A DNA stretch of 64,000 bases from Bacteroidales bacterium UBA5287 (lineage in GTDB: Bacteria > Bacteroidota > Bacteroidia > Bacteroidales > Dysgonomonadaceae): assembly GCA_002411345.1 (NCBI GenBank), contig DHSL01000050.1, forward strand, positions 32,159 through 96,158. Reading direction: 5' to 3'. A model generated the notes under the pieces. That model ran no database searches. It saw only the letters and a program-made list of their open reading frames with translations, and was not told where the DNA came from. Position 1 is the first letter of the stretch. Every line of letters begins with the position of its first letter. The translations under genes and the position numbers were made by a program. This document shows positions 55,421 through 64,000 of the stretch, piece by piece.

Positions 55421-57058
55421 ATGACTAAAAAACTTGTGTGCCTAAGCATTGCATTTCTACTTTTAAGTTCATATGCATTCTCATGCACAAATTTCCTAAT
55501 AGGTAAGAAAGCTTCAAAAGATGGATCGACATTCATTTCTTATTCAGCTGATTCCTACAGTTTATACGGCGAGTTATATCATTGGTCTGCAGCGAATTAC
55601 AAAAAGGGCGAAAAACTCAAGGTTTATGAATGGGATACCGGAAAATATTTGGGTGAGATTCCCCAGGTTTCCCAAACCTATAATGTAATTGGCAATATGA
55701 ACGAGCATCAGTTAGCCATTGGTGAGACCACATTTGGTGGACGTGAAGAATTATCAGACAGCACAGGAATTATGGATTATGGAAGTCTGATTTACATCAC
55801 ATTGCAGCGTGCAAAAACAGCCCGTGAAGCCATTAAGACCATGACCGATTTGGTTAAGGAACATGGTTATTTTAGTAGCGGTGAATCTTTTTCCATTGCC
55901 GATCCAAATGAAGTTTGGATTATGGAAATGATTGGAAAAGGCTTAGGCAATAAAGGAGCAGTATGGGTAGCCATTCGTATTCCCGACGATTGCGTATCGG
56001 CCCATGCCAATCAGGCACGTATTCAGCAGATCCCATTGGATGACAAAGAGAATTGCATGTATTCGCCCGATGTTATATCATTTGCCCGTGAAAAAGGTTA
56101 TTACAAAGGTACCGACAAAGATTTCAGTTTTGCCAAGGCATATGCTCCTCTTGATTTTGGGGCACTTAGGTTTTGCGAAGCACGCGTATGGTCATTCTTC
56201 AATCAAATAAATAATGATATGGCAAAATATGTAACCTATGCATTAGGTCAAACAACAGACCCTATGCCATTATATATTAAGCCAGATGAAAAACTTAGTA
56301 TATCTAATGTTCAGCGTTATATGCGTGACCATTATGAAGACACCCCACTTGATTTAAGATTTGATTCCGGTGGAGGACTTTTTGGTGCACCATACAGATT
56401 ATCGCCACTTCAATGGGAAGTAGATTCTGTAATGTATTGCAACGAGCGTCCGATAGCCACTCAACAAACAGGGTTTTCATTTGTAGCCCAGATGCGTTCA
56501 TGGCTTCCGAATGCTATTGGTGGAATCTTATGGTTTGGAGTAGACGATGCCGCTCAAACTGTTTATTACCCAGTATATTGTGCAAATAATGCCACCCCTG
56601 AAGAAATGCGTGTCGGCAATGGTGATTTCACGACCTATTCAGGTACCTCAGCTTTTTGGATTCACAATATGGTTTCAAATATGGTTTATAACAGATACAG
56701 CGATATGATAATTGATGTACAATCGCTTCAAGGTAAGTTAGAAACATCGTTTTTAGGTAAACAATCGAAAGTAGAAAAAGAGGCACTTGCCCTCTATCAA
56801 AGTTCGTCTGAAAAAGCTATCGATTATCTGACAAACTATTCAAATACGCAAGTATCAGAGGGAGTAGCCCAATGGAAAAAGTTAGGTGAATATCTTTTAG
56901 TAAAATATATGGATGGAGGAATAAAAATAGAAGAGAATGGTCAATTCAAACGAAATGAACATGGCAATCCTATTTACCCAAAGCGTCCAGGATATACTGA
57001 AGAACAACGTCGCAAAATAGTTGAAGAGACAGGCGATAAATACAAAGTATTATTCTAA
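55421..57058 (+). CDS. C69-family dipeptidase
   Basis: A 545-residue N-terminal-nucleophile peptidase. The signal peptide ends at AFS, and the next residue is the catalytic cysteine in CTNFLIGKKASKDGST. TTFGGREELSD and GESFSIADPNEVWIMEMIGK fit the family. It splits dipeptides outside the cytoplasm, useful for peptide-fermenting anaerobes. It is followed by the phosphosugar mutase gene 37 bases on. Confidence 0.92.
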   Translation: MTKKLVCLSIAFLLLSSYAFSCTNFLIGKKASKDGSTFISYSADSYSLYGELYHWSAANYKKGEKLKVYEWDTGKYLGEIPQVSQTYNVIGNMNEHQLAIGETTFGGREELSDSTGIMDYGSLIYITLQRAKTAREAIKTMTDLVKEHGYFSSGESFSIADPNEVWIMEMIGKGLGNKGAVWVAIRIPDDCVSAHANQARIQQIPLDDKENCMYSPDVISFAREKGYYKGTDKDFSFAKAYAPLDFGALRFCEARVWSFFNQINNDMAKYVTYALGQTTDPMPLYIKPDEKLSISNVQRYMRDHYEDTPLDLRFDSGGGLFGAPYRLSPLQWEVDSVMYCNERPIATQQTGFSFVAQMRSWLPNAIGGILWFGVDDAAQTVYYPVYCANNATPEEMRVGNGDFTTYSGTSAFWIHNMVSNMVYNRYSDMIIDVQSLQGKLETSFLGKQSKVEKEALALYQSSSEKAIDYLTNYSNTQVSEGVAQWKKLGEYLLVKYMDGGIKIEENGQFKRNEHGNPIYPKRPGYTEEQRRKIVEETGDKYKVLF

Positions 57059-57095
57059 TTCAATTTTCAATCTTAAAACTTTAAACAAAAAAGAA

Positions 57096-58844
57096 ATGGA
57101 TAAGGAAACATTATTGGTAAGTGTTGCCAACAAGGCCCAAAATTGGCTGAAGGGTAATTATGATGATGAAACTAAAAAAGAAGTACAGTCAATGTTGGAT
57201 AACGAAGACAAATCACTTCTGATTGATGCATTCTATAAAGATTTGGAATTTGGAACTGGCGGTCTTCGCGGGGTAATGGGTGCTGGCAGCAACAGAATGA
57301 ATATATATACTGTAGGTTCAGCCACTCAAGGACTCTCGAACTATTTATTAAAAGAATTTTCGGATCTTGATCAGATAAAAGTAGTAGTTGGTCATGATTG
57401 CAGAAACAACAGTCGCAAATTTGCAGAGATAACCGCCGATATTTTCAGTGCCAATGGAATCAAAGTGTTTCTTTTTGAGAATCTGCGTCCCACCCCTGAA
57501 ATTTCTTATGCAATCCGCAAGTTTGGCTGTCAGAGTGGCATTATGATCACCGCCTCTCATAACCCCAAAGAGTATAATGGTTACAAAACATATTGGAATG
57601 ATGGTGCACAAGTGATTGCACCCCATGATAAGAATATTATTGCAGAAGTAAACAATATTGAGTCGCTTGAAGCAGTAAAATTTGAAGGTAACAAAAATCT
57701 AATAGAGATTATTGGTACAGACATGGACAATGCTTTTATTGAAGAAGTTAAGCGACTTGTTCTATCACCAGAAGCCATTGTTAATAATCATGACATAAAA
57801 ATTGTATATACACCAATTCATGGAACTGGAATCACTTTAATTCCAGCTGCTTTAAAAGCCATTGGATTCACAAATATTATTGATGTACCTGAGCAGAATG
57901 TAATAAGTGGTGATTTTCCAACCGTAGTTTCTCCAAACCCCGAAGAACCTTCGGCAATGAAAATGGCCATTGAAAGAGCCATTGAAACAGATGCCGAGAT
58001 TGTTATGGCAAGTGATCCTGACGGAGACAGGATTGGTACAGCTATCCGTGATGATAATGGTGAATTTATTCTTGTAAACGGAAATCAGACAATGCTCATT
58101 TTCTTGTATTACCTGATGACCCGTCGCAAAGAGCTTGGTCTATTAAAAGGCAATGAATATATTGTTAAAACTATTGTCAGCACCGAATTAGTTAAAACCA
58201 TTGCAAACAAGAATAATATCAAGATGTTTGATTGCTATACCGGTTTCAAATGGATTGCCGATGTCATTCGGAAAAACGAAGGCATTAATAAATATATTGG
58301 TGGAGGCGAAGAAAGTTATGGTTTTCTTGCCGGAGATTTTGTTCGCGACAAAGATTCTGTTTCAGCATGTACATTATTTGCCGAGATTGCCGCATGGGCA
58401 AAAGATAATGGCAAAACGATGTATGAAATGCTTCGGGATATTTATGTAGAATATGGTTATTCAAAGGAAGTCGGTATTTCTTTAGTCCGAAAAGGTAAAG
58501 AAGGAGCAGATGAAATTGAGGCAATGATGAAAAATTATCGCACTAACCCAATGAAAACAATGGGTGGCTCATCTGTTGTATTATGTAAAGATTTTGCAAA
58601 ATTAGAAGCAATGGACTATGTTAATAGTGAACATATTACGCTTGGTATGCCAACGACTTCAAATGTTTTGCAATATTTCACAGAAGACGGCACTAAACTA
58701 TCCATTCGTCCTTCAGGTACAGAGCCAAAGATCAAATATTATATTGAAGTACACGGGAAAGTAAATTCTCGTGAAGAGCTCACGGATGCCGAACAAAAAG
58801 CAAATGCCAAGATTGAGCAGATACGTATAGATTTAGGAATTTAA
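57096..58844 (+). CDS. Phosphoglucomutase/phosphomannomutase
   Basis: A 582-residue alpha-D-phosphohexomutase. The phosphoserine loop is TASHNPKEYNGYKTYW (about residues 150-165), the magnesium loop is ASDPDGDRIGTAI, the sugar loop is GGGEESYGF and the phosphate-binding loop is RPSGTEPKIKYY. It interconverts 1- and 6-phosphates of glucose or mannose. The earlier in-frame start at 57021 lies inside the C69 gene and is rejected in favour of ATG 57096. Confidence 0.93.
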   Translation: MDKETLLVSVANKAQNWLKGNYDDETKKEVQSMLDNEDKSLLIDAFYKDLEFGTGGLRGVMGAGSNRMNIYTVGSATQGLSNYLLKEFSDLDQIKVVVGHDCRNNSRKFAEITADIFSANGIKVFLFENLRPTPEISYAIRKFGCQSGIMITASHNPKEYNGYKTYWNDGAQVIAPHDKNIIAEVNNIESLEAVKFEGNKNLIEIIGTDMDNAFIEEVKRLVLSPEAIVNNHDIKIVYTPIHGTGITLIPAALKAIGFTNIIDVPEQNVISGDFPTVVSPNPEEPSAMKMAIERAIETDAEIVMASDPDGDRIGTAIRDDNGEFILVNGNQTMLIFLYYLMTRRKELGLLKGNEYIVKTIVSTELVKTIANKNNIKMFDCYTGFKWIADVIRKNEGINKYIGGGEESYGFLAGDFVRDKDSVSACTLFAEIAAWAKDNGKTMYEMLRDIYVEYGYSKEVGISLVRKGKEGADEIEAMMKNYRTNPMKTMGGSSVVLCKDFAKLEAMDYVNSEHITLGMPTTSNVLQYFTEDGTKLSIRPSGTEPKIKYYIEVHGKVNSREELTDAEQKANAKIEQIRIDLGI

Positions 58845-58854
58845 ATAATTGAAA

Positions 58855-59310
58855 ATGGGAAGAAAACTTACAGTAGCGCTAGTAGCCCATGACCATCGAA
58901 AAGCCGATATGGTTGATTGGGTAATATTTAATTCTGATTTTCTTGCTGAGCATCATTTAGTTTGCACAGGAACAACCGGCAAATTAGTTAGTGAAGCATT
59001 AATTCATGAAGGAATAGAAAATCCAGATATTGTATGTATGCATTCAGGTCCTATGGGAGGAGATGCTGAAATTGCCGCGATGGTTGTTCGAAAAGAAATT
59101 GACCTTGCTGTTTTTTTAATTGATGATTTGAATCCTCAACCCCACGAAGCAGATATTATGATGCTTCTTCGTCAGTGCAGGGTGCACAATGTCCCCATTG
59201 CCTGCAATCGTTATAGCGCAGACTTAATGATTACCAGCAGATTATGGGAAGACGATTCTTATAAACCTTCTCCTCCTTTATATGAATTGTATGTACGGGA
59301 TAAAGAATAA
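58855..59310 (+). CDS. mgsA: Methylglyoxal synthase
   Basis: A 151-residue enzyme turning dihydroxyacetone phosphate into methylglyoxal and phosphate, a bypass of lower glycolysis when phosphate is scarce. VALVAHDHRKADMV, the phosphate-binding TGTTGKLV, and SGPMGGDAEIAAMV with VFLIDDLNPQPHEADI are the family marks. ATG 58855 lies 10 bases after the mutase stop; the TTG at 58849 is less likely. Confidence 0.95.
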   Translation: MGRKLTVALVAHDHRKADMVDWVIFNSDFLAEHHLVCTGTTGKLVSEALIHEGIENPDIVCMHSGPMGGDAEIAAMVVRKEIDLAVFLIDDLNPQPHEADIMMLLRQCRVHNVPIACNRYSADLMITSRLWEDDSYKPSPPLYELYVRDKE

Positions 59311-59390
59311 ATACACATACTTTAATAAGTGTTATTGATCTTTCGAGACGTCTATATTTCCAATAACGTTTTATTACAAGGCTATATAAT

Positions 59391-59427
59391 AAAAGAATAG
59401 GACAGTATTTTGTTGTCCTATTCTTTT
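59391..59427. terminator. Bidirectional terminator after mgsA
   Basis: A 14-bp perfect stem (AAAAGAATAGGACA and its complement) with a 9-base loop, having A- and T-runs on both strands. It lies between mgsA and the convergent DUF1801 gene. Confidence 0.8.
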
Positions 59428-59531
59428 TATCAAGCATTTCTTATTCAGGTTTATGTTCTTCCTGTAAAATACCGATTAAATTCCGCTTTTTCAATTGCTC
59501 GTTTTTACACCAATTTCAAAGAAATATTTAA

Positions 59532-59903
59532 TTATTCTTTGTTTTGTGATTTACGAATTTCTTCAGCTTTAAAAATCACCATCTCTTCTATCAAATCAAA
59601 AGGAATTATATTATTGAGAGGAAATTGAACAGAACCCTTACCCTGTTTGTAAGTCGATAGTCTATCACGAAAAGCATCATGAACATTAGGAGTTGCATAC
59701 AATCCAATATGTTTTTTTGCAGCACCAAAATATACCAGAGGTCTCCCATTTAGTTTAAATGCAGGCATTGCATAGGAAATACACTCAACAGCTTCAGGCA
59801 CACACTGTTTTATAGTTTTTCTTAATTGTTCTAATAAAAGTTGAATATGAACATCTTGCAGCAAAATATAGTCATCAATATTTTTTGGTTTATGAATTTC
59901 CAT
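59532..59903 (-). CDS. DUF1801 / YdhG-like protein
   Basis: A 123-residue soluble protein of the DUF1801 fold: ECISYAMPAFKLNGRPLVYF, KHIGLYATP and GKGSVQFPLNNIIP are characteristic. A B. subtilis relative has been studied as an iron chaperone, but function here is open. Single-gene unit. Confidence 0.85.
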   Translation of the reverse strand: MEIHKPKNIDDYILLQDVHIQLLLEQLRKTIKQCVPEAVECISYAMPAFKLNGRPLVYFGAAKKHIGLYATPNVHDAFRDRLSTYKQGKGSVQFPLNNIIPFDLIEEMVIFKAEEIRKSQNKE

Positions 59904-60019
59904 AAATCATTTGTATCAAGAAATTCTATATATAAACATTGTCTGTTATAGAATATCAATCAATATATCTTAAACTTTAATTCATTACTAAAATGAAAGA
60001 AAGCATCTAAGCACTTGAT

Positions 60020-60709
60020 TTACATATTATCTTCAATCATTTCTTTGATATCATTTTTATGTCCGTAAACAACAATAATATCACCTTCTTCGAGCATGGT
60101 TTTAGCATTTACAATATCTCCAGCCTTCAATATAAATGTTTTTGCACCAATCTGGTTCTGCTGACTGATCTGTTTAAGTTTTGTAAGTACAATTACATTA
60201 TATTTTTTATTAAGTTCTGTCTCCCCTATACTTTTTCCAACTAGTTTTTTAGGAACCAAGGCTTCCACGATGTAATGGTCGTGAGTTACTTCAAACAGAT
60301 TTATATAGTTCTTAATTGATAGTTTCATTGCCCATCTTTCGGCCGACTCCGTTTCCGGACGTATTATATCCGAGACCCCCATAGCTTCGAGCACACTCTC
60401 TTGAAGTCCCGTTATAGAACGAACCGTAATTTTCTGCACTCCTCTTTTCTTCAGCATTGCTGTAATCAAAAGACTTTCACCTTCATCTGCCCCTCCACAT
60501 ACCACTGCCATATCCGTATTTTTTAATGGTAAATGGTTAGCAGCTATCGGATCTGTGCTATCCAGACAAATAACATTTGTCAACTTTTCTTTGCATGCTT
60601 CTACACGATTCATTGATTTATCGACACCAATCACTTCGTGCCCCATCGCGACTAATCGTTCAGCCAGTGCTGCTCCAAAATGCCCAAGTCCTATAACAAC
60701 AAATTTCAT
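60020..60709 (-). CDS. TrkA/KtrA-type potassium channel regulatory subunit
   Basis: A 229-residue cytoplasmic RCK protein. The Rossmann NAD-binding start MKFVVIGLGHFGAALAERL is followed by the RCK_N domain to about 140 and an RCK_C domain (LVGKSIGETELNKKYNVIVL) to the end. Its single RCK unit is of the Ktr type rather than the double unit of E. coli TrkA. It gates the membrane subunit encoded 12 bases upstream. Confidence 0.92.
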   Translation of the reverse strand: MKFVVIGLGHFGAALAERLVAMGHEVIGVDKSMNRVEACKEKLTNVICLDSTDPIAANHLPLKNTDMAVVCGGADEGESLLITAMLKKRGVQKITVRSITGLQESVLEAMGVSDIIRPETESAERWAMKLSIKNYINLFEVTHDHYIVEALVPKKLVGKSIGETELNKKYNVIVLTKLKQISQQNQIGAKTFILKAGDIVNAKTMLEEGDIIVVYGHKNDIKEMIEDNM

Positions 60710-60721
60710 TTTATTATGGTT

Positions 60722-62554
60722 CTAGTTTATTAATATTTCTTCTGTTGGATATCTATATTTTGTGAATTTCACTTGTCGCATCATACTAGTCAACAATGTA
60801 TATAAACTAACACGTCCTACAAACATAGTTATAATAATCACTATTTTACCTGGATTTGAAAGTAATGGAGTAATATTTCTGCTCAATCCCACAGTGCCAT
60901 ATGCTGAAACCGTTTCAAAAAGTAAATCCAGAGGCTCTTTATCTTTTTCAAAAGTAATCATTACAAAAGTAATTATCATTATGAATAAAATTGCCAAAGT
61001 CATTTGAGCAAATGCCCTTGAAACGGTTTGTTGTGAAATTTCGCGACCCGCGAATTCGATACGTTTTTTTCCTCTAATAAGAGCAATAAAATTCAAGAAA
61101 GCAACAGCAAAAGTACTTGTTTTTATACCACCCCCCGTTGAAGCCGGTGAAGCTCCAATCCACATAAGTACAATGAACAAAAGAGAGGTTGGGATAGTCA
61201 GCGCCCCTGTATCGGTACTATTAAAACCAGCCGTTCTTGTCGTTACAGAACCAAAGAAAGCCGCTGTCCATTTTCCAAACTCCGATGAATATTCTGTCAA
61301 CACTCCATCTTTCTCAAAAACATAAAAGCCAACAGTACCTACAATTAACAGAATAAGCGTTGTAATAATTACAATTTGAGAATTTACATTAATCACCAAT
61401 GTAGAATAAGTATATTTCTCATGCTTGAAAACTCGTTTGATAATATCTCGGATATTGGTTGTTACATATTCCCAAATATTATGAATAATAGGGAAACCTA
61501 ATCCACCAAAGATAATAAGACCTGAAATGATAAGATGCACCGGATAATCAAATCTTATGCGTATATCATATAAATTGCCGGACAATGTTGAATAACCAGC
61601 ATTACAGAAACCCGATACAGCATGAAAAATTGAGAAGAACGCTTTTTCACCCAAAGATAAATTTACATTATTCAACGATAGAAAAATCAGTAAAAAACCT
61701 AGTCCTTCAATTATGAATGTTATTGTTAGAATACTTTTTAAAGATGAAAAAACATTATCCAGTCGTTCATCGTTAGTTATATCTTTTACCAGCAGCTGAT
61801 TTTTATAAGAAGATCCCCCTTTAAAAAAATAACTAAAATAAGTAGTGATAGTCATTATTCCCAATCCACCAATCTGGATTAAGAACATAATGATCACCTG
61901 CCCTAAGATTGTGTATGTAAATTCCACATCTACAACGTTTAATCCAGTCACACAAACGGCACTTGTTGAAGTGAATAAAGCATCCACATACGAAATATTT
62001 CCTATAGTTGCTTTTGGCAGCATTAACAAGAAACTACCAAGGAATATAATTGTAAAAAAACTTATTACAAATATTTGAGCCGGTCCTAGTCGCCTGTAAT
62101 TTATCTCCATTCTCAAATTGAAAAACTCGCGAATAAAAAAAGACACAACAAGGAAAAGTGTAATAAAGCTATGAGTGCTTTGCAACGAATTTGTTATTAT
62201 TATCCAAACATTGTAGAGTAATACCAATAACAATGCAGATAATAAAACAATATCGATAAAATATGCTTTGCTTAAATTGATTTTCCTATTCTTGATATAT
62301 GGTTTAGAAATTGATAATATACCTATTAAAAGTACTACATTGTAGTATATATTAAATATGATGCGCAGGGCATTGTTATGTACAAAGCCTAAATCAATGA
62401 AGATAATAAGAACCGCTAAAAGTGAAACGAAAAAAGGTACTCTATTGATGAGTTTGCGACTATCATTTCCATCCACCTTTTCATTATCAAATAGTCTATT
62501 CTTTTGATATAAATTCTGTAGTTCAGATTTATCTGACTCTTGTTTTAATGACAT
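60722..62554 (-). CDS. TrkH/KtrB-type potassium transporter
   Basis: A 610-residue membrane protein. The first 150 residues hold about four extra membrane helices before the transporter core, making it longer than KtrB (about 450). The core has the four selectivity-filter loops, each around a glycine, for example TSTSAVCVTGLNVVD, AVSGFCNAGYSTL, TTRTAGFNSTD and VSAYGTVGLSRN. It imports potassium with the RCK subunit. A promoter box TAATTTTG lies at 62599-62606 on the minus strand. Confidence 0.92.
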   Translation of the reverse strand: MSLKQESDKSELQNLYQKNRLFDNEKVDGNDSRKLINRVPFFVSLLAVLIIFIDLGFVHNNALRIIFNIYYNVVLLIGILSISKPYIKNRKINLSKAYFIDIVLLSALLLVLLYNVWIIITNSLQSTHSFITLFLVVSFFIREFFNLRMEINYRRLGPAQIFVISFFTIIFLGSFLLMLPKATIGNISYVDALFTSTSAVCVTGLNVVDVEFTYTILGQVIIMFLIQIGGLGIMTITTYFSYFFKGGSSYKNQLLVKDITNDERLDNVFSSLKSILTITFIIEGLGFLLIFLSLNNVNLSLGEKAFFSIFHAVSGFCNAGYSTLSGNLYDIRIRFDYPVHLIISGLIIFGGLGFPIIHNIWEYVTTNIRDIIKRVFKHEKYTYSTLVINVNSQIVIITTLILLIVGTVGFYVFEKDGVLTEYSSEFGKWTAAFFGSVTTRTAGFNSTDTGALTIPTSLLFIVLMWIGASPASTGGGIKTSTFAVAFLNFIALIRGKKRIEFAGREISQQTVSRAFAQMTLAILFIMIITFVMITFEKDKEPLDLLFETVSAYGTVGLSRNITPLLSNPGKIVIIITMFVGRVSLYTLLTSMMRQVKFTKYRYPTEEILIN

Positions 62555-62598
62555 AAATGATTATTAATTTATGCACAATACTTAATTGAAATCAGGGA

Positions 62599-62606
62599 CA
62601 AAATTA
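62599..62606 (-). promoter_or_regulatory. Promoter box TAATTTTG for the potassium uptake genes
   Basis: Exact TAnnTTTG on the minus strand, 44 bases before the transporter start. Confidence 0.45.
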
Positions 62607-62779
62607 CATAAAAAAATCATATTATCTTTAAGTATAAAAAAGTATAAAATTTAATCACTCATATGTGTCTGAACAAAAGAATACAACATGAATGATTTCC
62701 AATTCATGACTTATTTAATTATATATAGTGACCAGTCCTAAATAACCGTTACAGGTTTTTTACAAAATTAGTTCTTTTA

Positions 62780-62815
62780 TCCATAAGTTTGGAAGCTAGC
62801 TTCCAAACTTATGGA
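62780..62815. repeat. Perfect 36-bp palindrome
   Basis: TCCATAAGTTTGGAAGCT followed by its exact reverse complement, with no loop. It lies where the 3' end of orfB should be and supplies its present stop codon. Confidence 0.9.
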
Positions 62816-63529
62816 TTTCTTTTTATAAATGCGTATTTCTCAATCATAAACTCATCTTTTAGTATTCCGTTTACCCGTTCGGCCACAGCATTGACGTAAG
62901 GGTCATAACTTTCAGTCATACTTGGAATAATATTGTTTCTTTTCAGAACAGATTGATATTCATTGTTGCAATATTGTAATCCTCTGTCGGAATGATGGAT
63001 TAATGGGTGAGTTCTGTATCTCCATTCCTTAAGTGCCATCTTTAACGCTTTCAAACTGCCCTCTACTGCCAGAGTCTCTGATAAATTATAACCCATTATT
63101 TTCTTTGAATACGCATCCGTAACAAGGGAAAGATACATGGGTATTGTTCGGCTTACGACATAGGTTATATCCGATACCCATAGTTGTTCAGGTTTATTTA
63201 TATCTAGACCTTCGATCAGATTTTTATGTTTACGAAAGGATGATGTGAGTTGGTTGTAACGCGATACTGTCGCTTGGGCTTTATGTCCAAAGATTGGCTT
63301 TCATTATCATAAATAAACTGTCCCTGCCAATATACAAAGCCCTCAAGGGCTCTTCAAGTATGTGATAGAGCTTCCTTGTTCCAACACGGGGAAGCAGATG
63401 CCGTATGCCTTGAACCAAGGTGACCACCTCTTGAGCTTTTAGCTGCTTTTGAGACTCACTGTTGAGCCTGCGATAGTAAATCTGACGGTTTCCCCCGAAC
63501 AATCCACAAGCAAAATTTATTGATCTTTT
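62809..63529 (-). pseudogene. IS3-family transposase OrfB, frameshifted and truncated
   Basis: The frame overlaps the end of orfA in the usual IS3 way (RSINFACGLFGGNRQIYY). It breaks near 63290 after LFMIMKANLWT; a piece IKPKRQYRVTTNSHH follows in another frame; and near 63230 the frame shifts again to KNLIEGLDINKPEQLWVSDI, the DDE core start. The DDE parts VSDITYV, HHSDRGLQYC and the region before the final glutamate (ILKDEF) are visible. About 45 C-terminal residues are missing, replaced by the palindrome at 62780-62815. It cannot make an intact transposase. Confidence 0.85.
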
Positions 63530-63951
63530 CCGTTCTCTTGTGTATTCTTTGATTGTCCGGGTAAAGACTTTTTTCTTATCGGAACTTTCAACTCTTTTTC
63601 GGCTATATCTATCATCATATCAAAGAATATAGCTTTCTCATCTGCAATCTCAACCTGTTTCTCCAGACTGGATTTCTGCTTTTCAAGCAGTTTAACACGT
63701 TGTTCGAGCTCCAAAATTCTCTGTTCGGAAGTTTTATTCATAAGGCGATGGACTTGATATTCACGATCAAAGGTACCATATTTTCTTATCCAATTCAATA
63801 CCGTCCCATGAGATTGAATACCATATTTGCGCAAAGCTCGATGAATACTTAACTCCTCACTCTCTACTTCGGATACTACCTGAAGCTTAAATGATAAACT
63901 GTAGTCGCGCTGAGTACGCTTAACATAAAACGATTCTTCTTTTTCTTTCAT
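63517..63951 (-). CDS. IS3-family transposase OrfA
   Basis: A 144-residue protein with an N-terminal helix-turn-helix (SFKLQVVSEVESEELSIHRA; HGTVLNWIRKYG) that binds the element's ends, and a leucine-zipper-like coil (ILELEQRVKLLEKQKSSLEK). It is normally fused to OrfB by -1 frameshifting. OrfB is broken here, so this protein alone would not transpose. Confidence 0.85.
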   Translation of the reverse strand: MKEKEESFYVKRTQRDYSLSFKLQVVSEVESEELSIHRALRKYGIQSHGTVLNWIRKYGTFDREYQVHRLMNKTSEQRILELEQRVKLLEKQKSSLEKQVEIADEKAIFFDMMIDIAEKELKVPIRKKSLPGQSKNTQENGKDQ

Positions 63952-64000
63952 AACGTCTTTTTTTATGTAACGCTATTTGGTTCTTCTTCAATTTAGTTGA

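Larger units (their letters stand above)
62729..63990 (-). mobile_element. Degenerate IS3-family insertion sequence
   Basis: The element has an intact-looking orfA, a broken orfB and similar ends. The left end TGACCAGTCCTAAATAACCG, continuing TTAC, and the right end read inward, TGAAGAAGAACCAAATAGCG, continuing TTAC, share TGA at the tip and the TAAATA/CAAATA...CGTTAC core. I see no target duplication, so the limits are approximate; the window ends 10 bases beyond. Confidence 0.7.

Overview
The window looks like chromosome from an AT-rich anaerobic member of the Bacteroidota, most likely Bacteroidales. Three things point there: two SusC/SusD glycan-uptake loci, a Rho factor with a very long polar N-terminal insertion, and promoters of the Bacteroidota form TAnnTTTG. 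I cannot name the genus from sequence alone. No rRNA, tRNA or CRISPR array is visible.

Layout. 1-5591: the 3' end of serB, an unrecognised pair (tandem UspA-like protein and TPR protein), nadD, a small GlsB-type membrane protein and nspC. 5592-16368: a beta-mannan-type utilization locus consisting of a short RNA-like transcription unit, a decayed GH5 gene, SusC, SusD, two related surface glycan-binding lipoproteins and a GH26 mannanase. 16369-22515: a 33-bp tandem repeat, queC-queF, a ThuA-like protein, a GH16 lipoprotein on the other strand, then an aminotransferase, a LolC/E-type permease and an SMR transporter. 22516-24209: 1.7 kb with no credible gene, but with the best promoter in the window, a boxA-like leader and a 46-nt terminator hairpin. 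24210-32923: a second SusC/SusD locus with only binding proteins and no enzyme. 33057-34935: a DUF4382 lipoprotein and an MBL-fold hydrolase.

34945-41417 holds the most unusual system. A divergent Crp/Fnr regulator faces an operon of DsrE2, TusA, an MvhD-like subunit, two HdrA-like flavoproteins, a small winged-helix protein and a membrane HdrC/HdrE-like protein. The last four large parts match the sulfate-reducer Qmo complex, with QmoB split in two. They are joined to sulfur-carrier proteins typical of sulfur oxidizers, and no aprAB, dsrAB or hdrB lies in the window. The natural inference is a membrane complex moving electrons between the quinone pool and protein-bound sulfur.

41921-45590: acyl-CoA dehydrogenase with etfA and etfB. 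45900-62554: mostly core genes (DUF6340 lipoprotein, rho, DUF3267 protein, truA, DUF5715, a DnaQ-type exonuclease, dnaN, a XerC/D recombinase, a DivIC/FtsB-like protein, a C69 peptidase, a phosphosugar mutase, mgsA, a DUF1801 protein, and a TrkA/TrkH potassium system). 62729-63990: a decayed IS3-family element whose second reading frame is broken and cut short at a perfect 36-bp palindrome.
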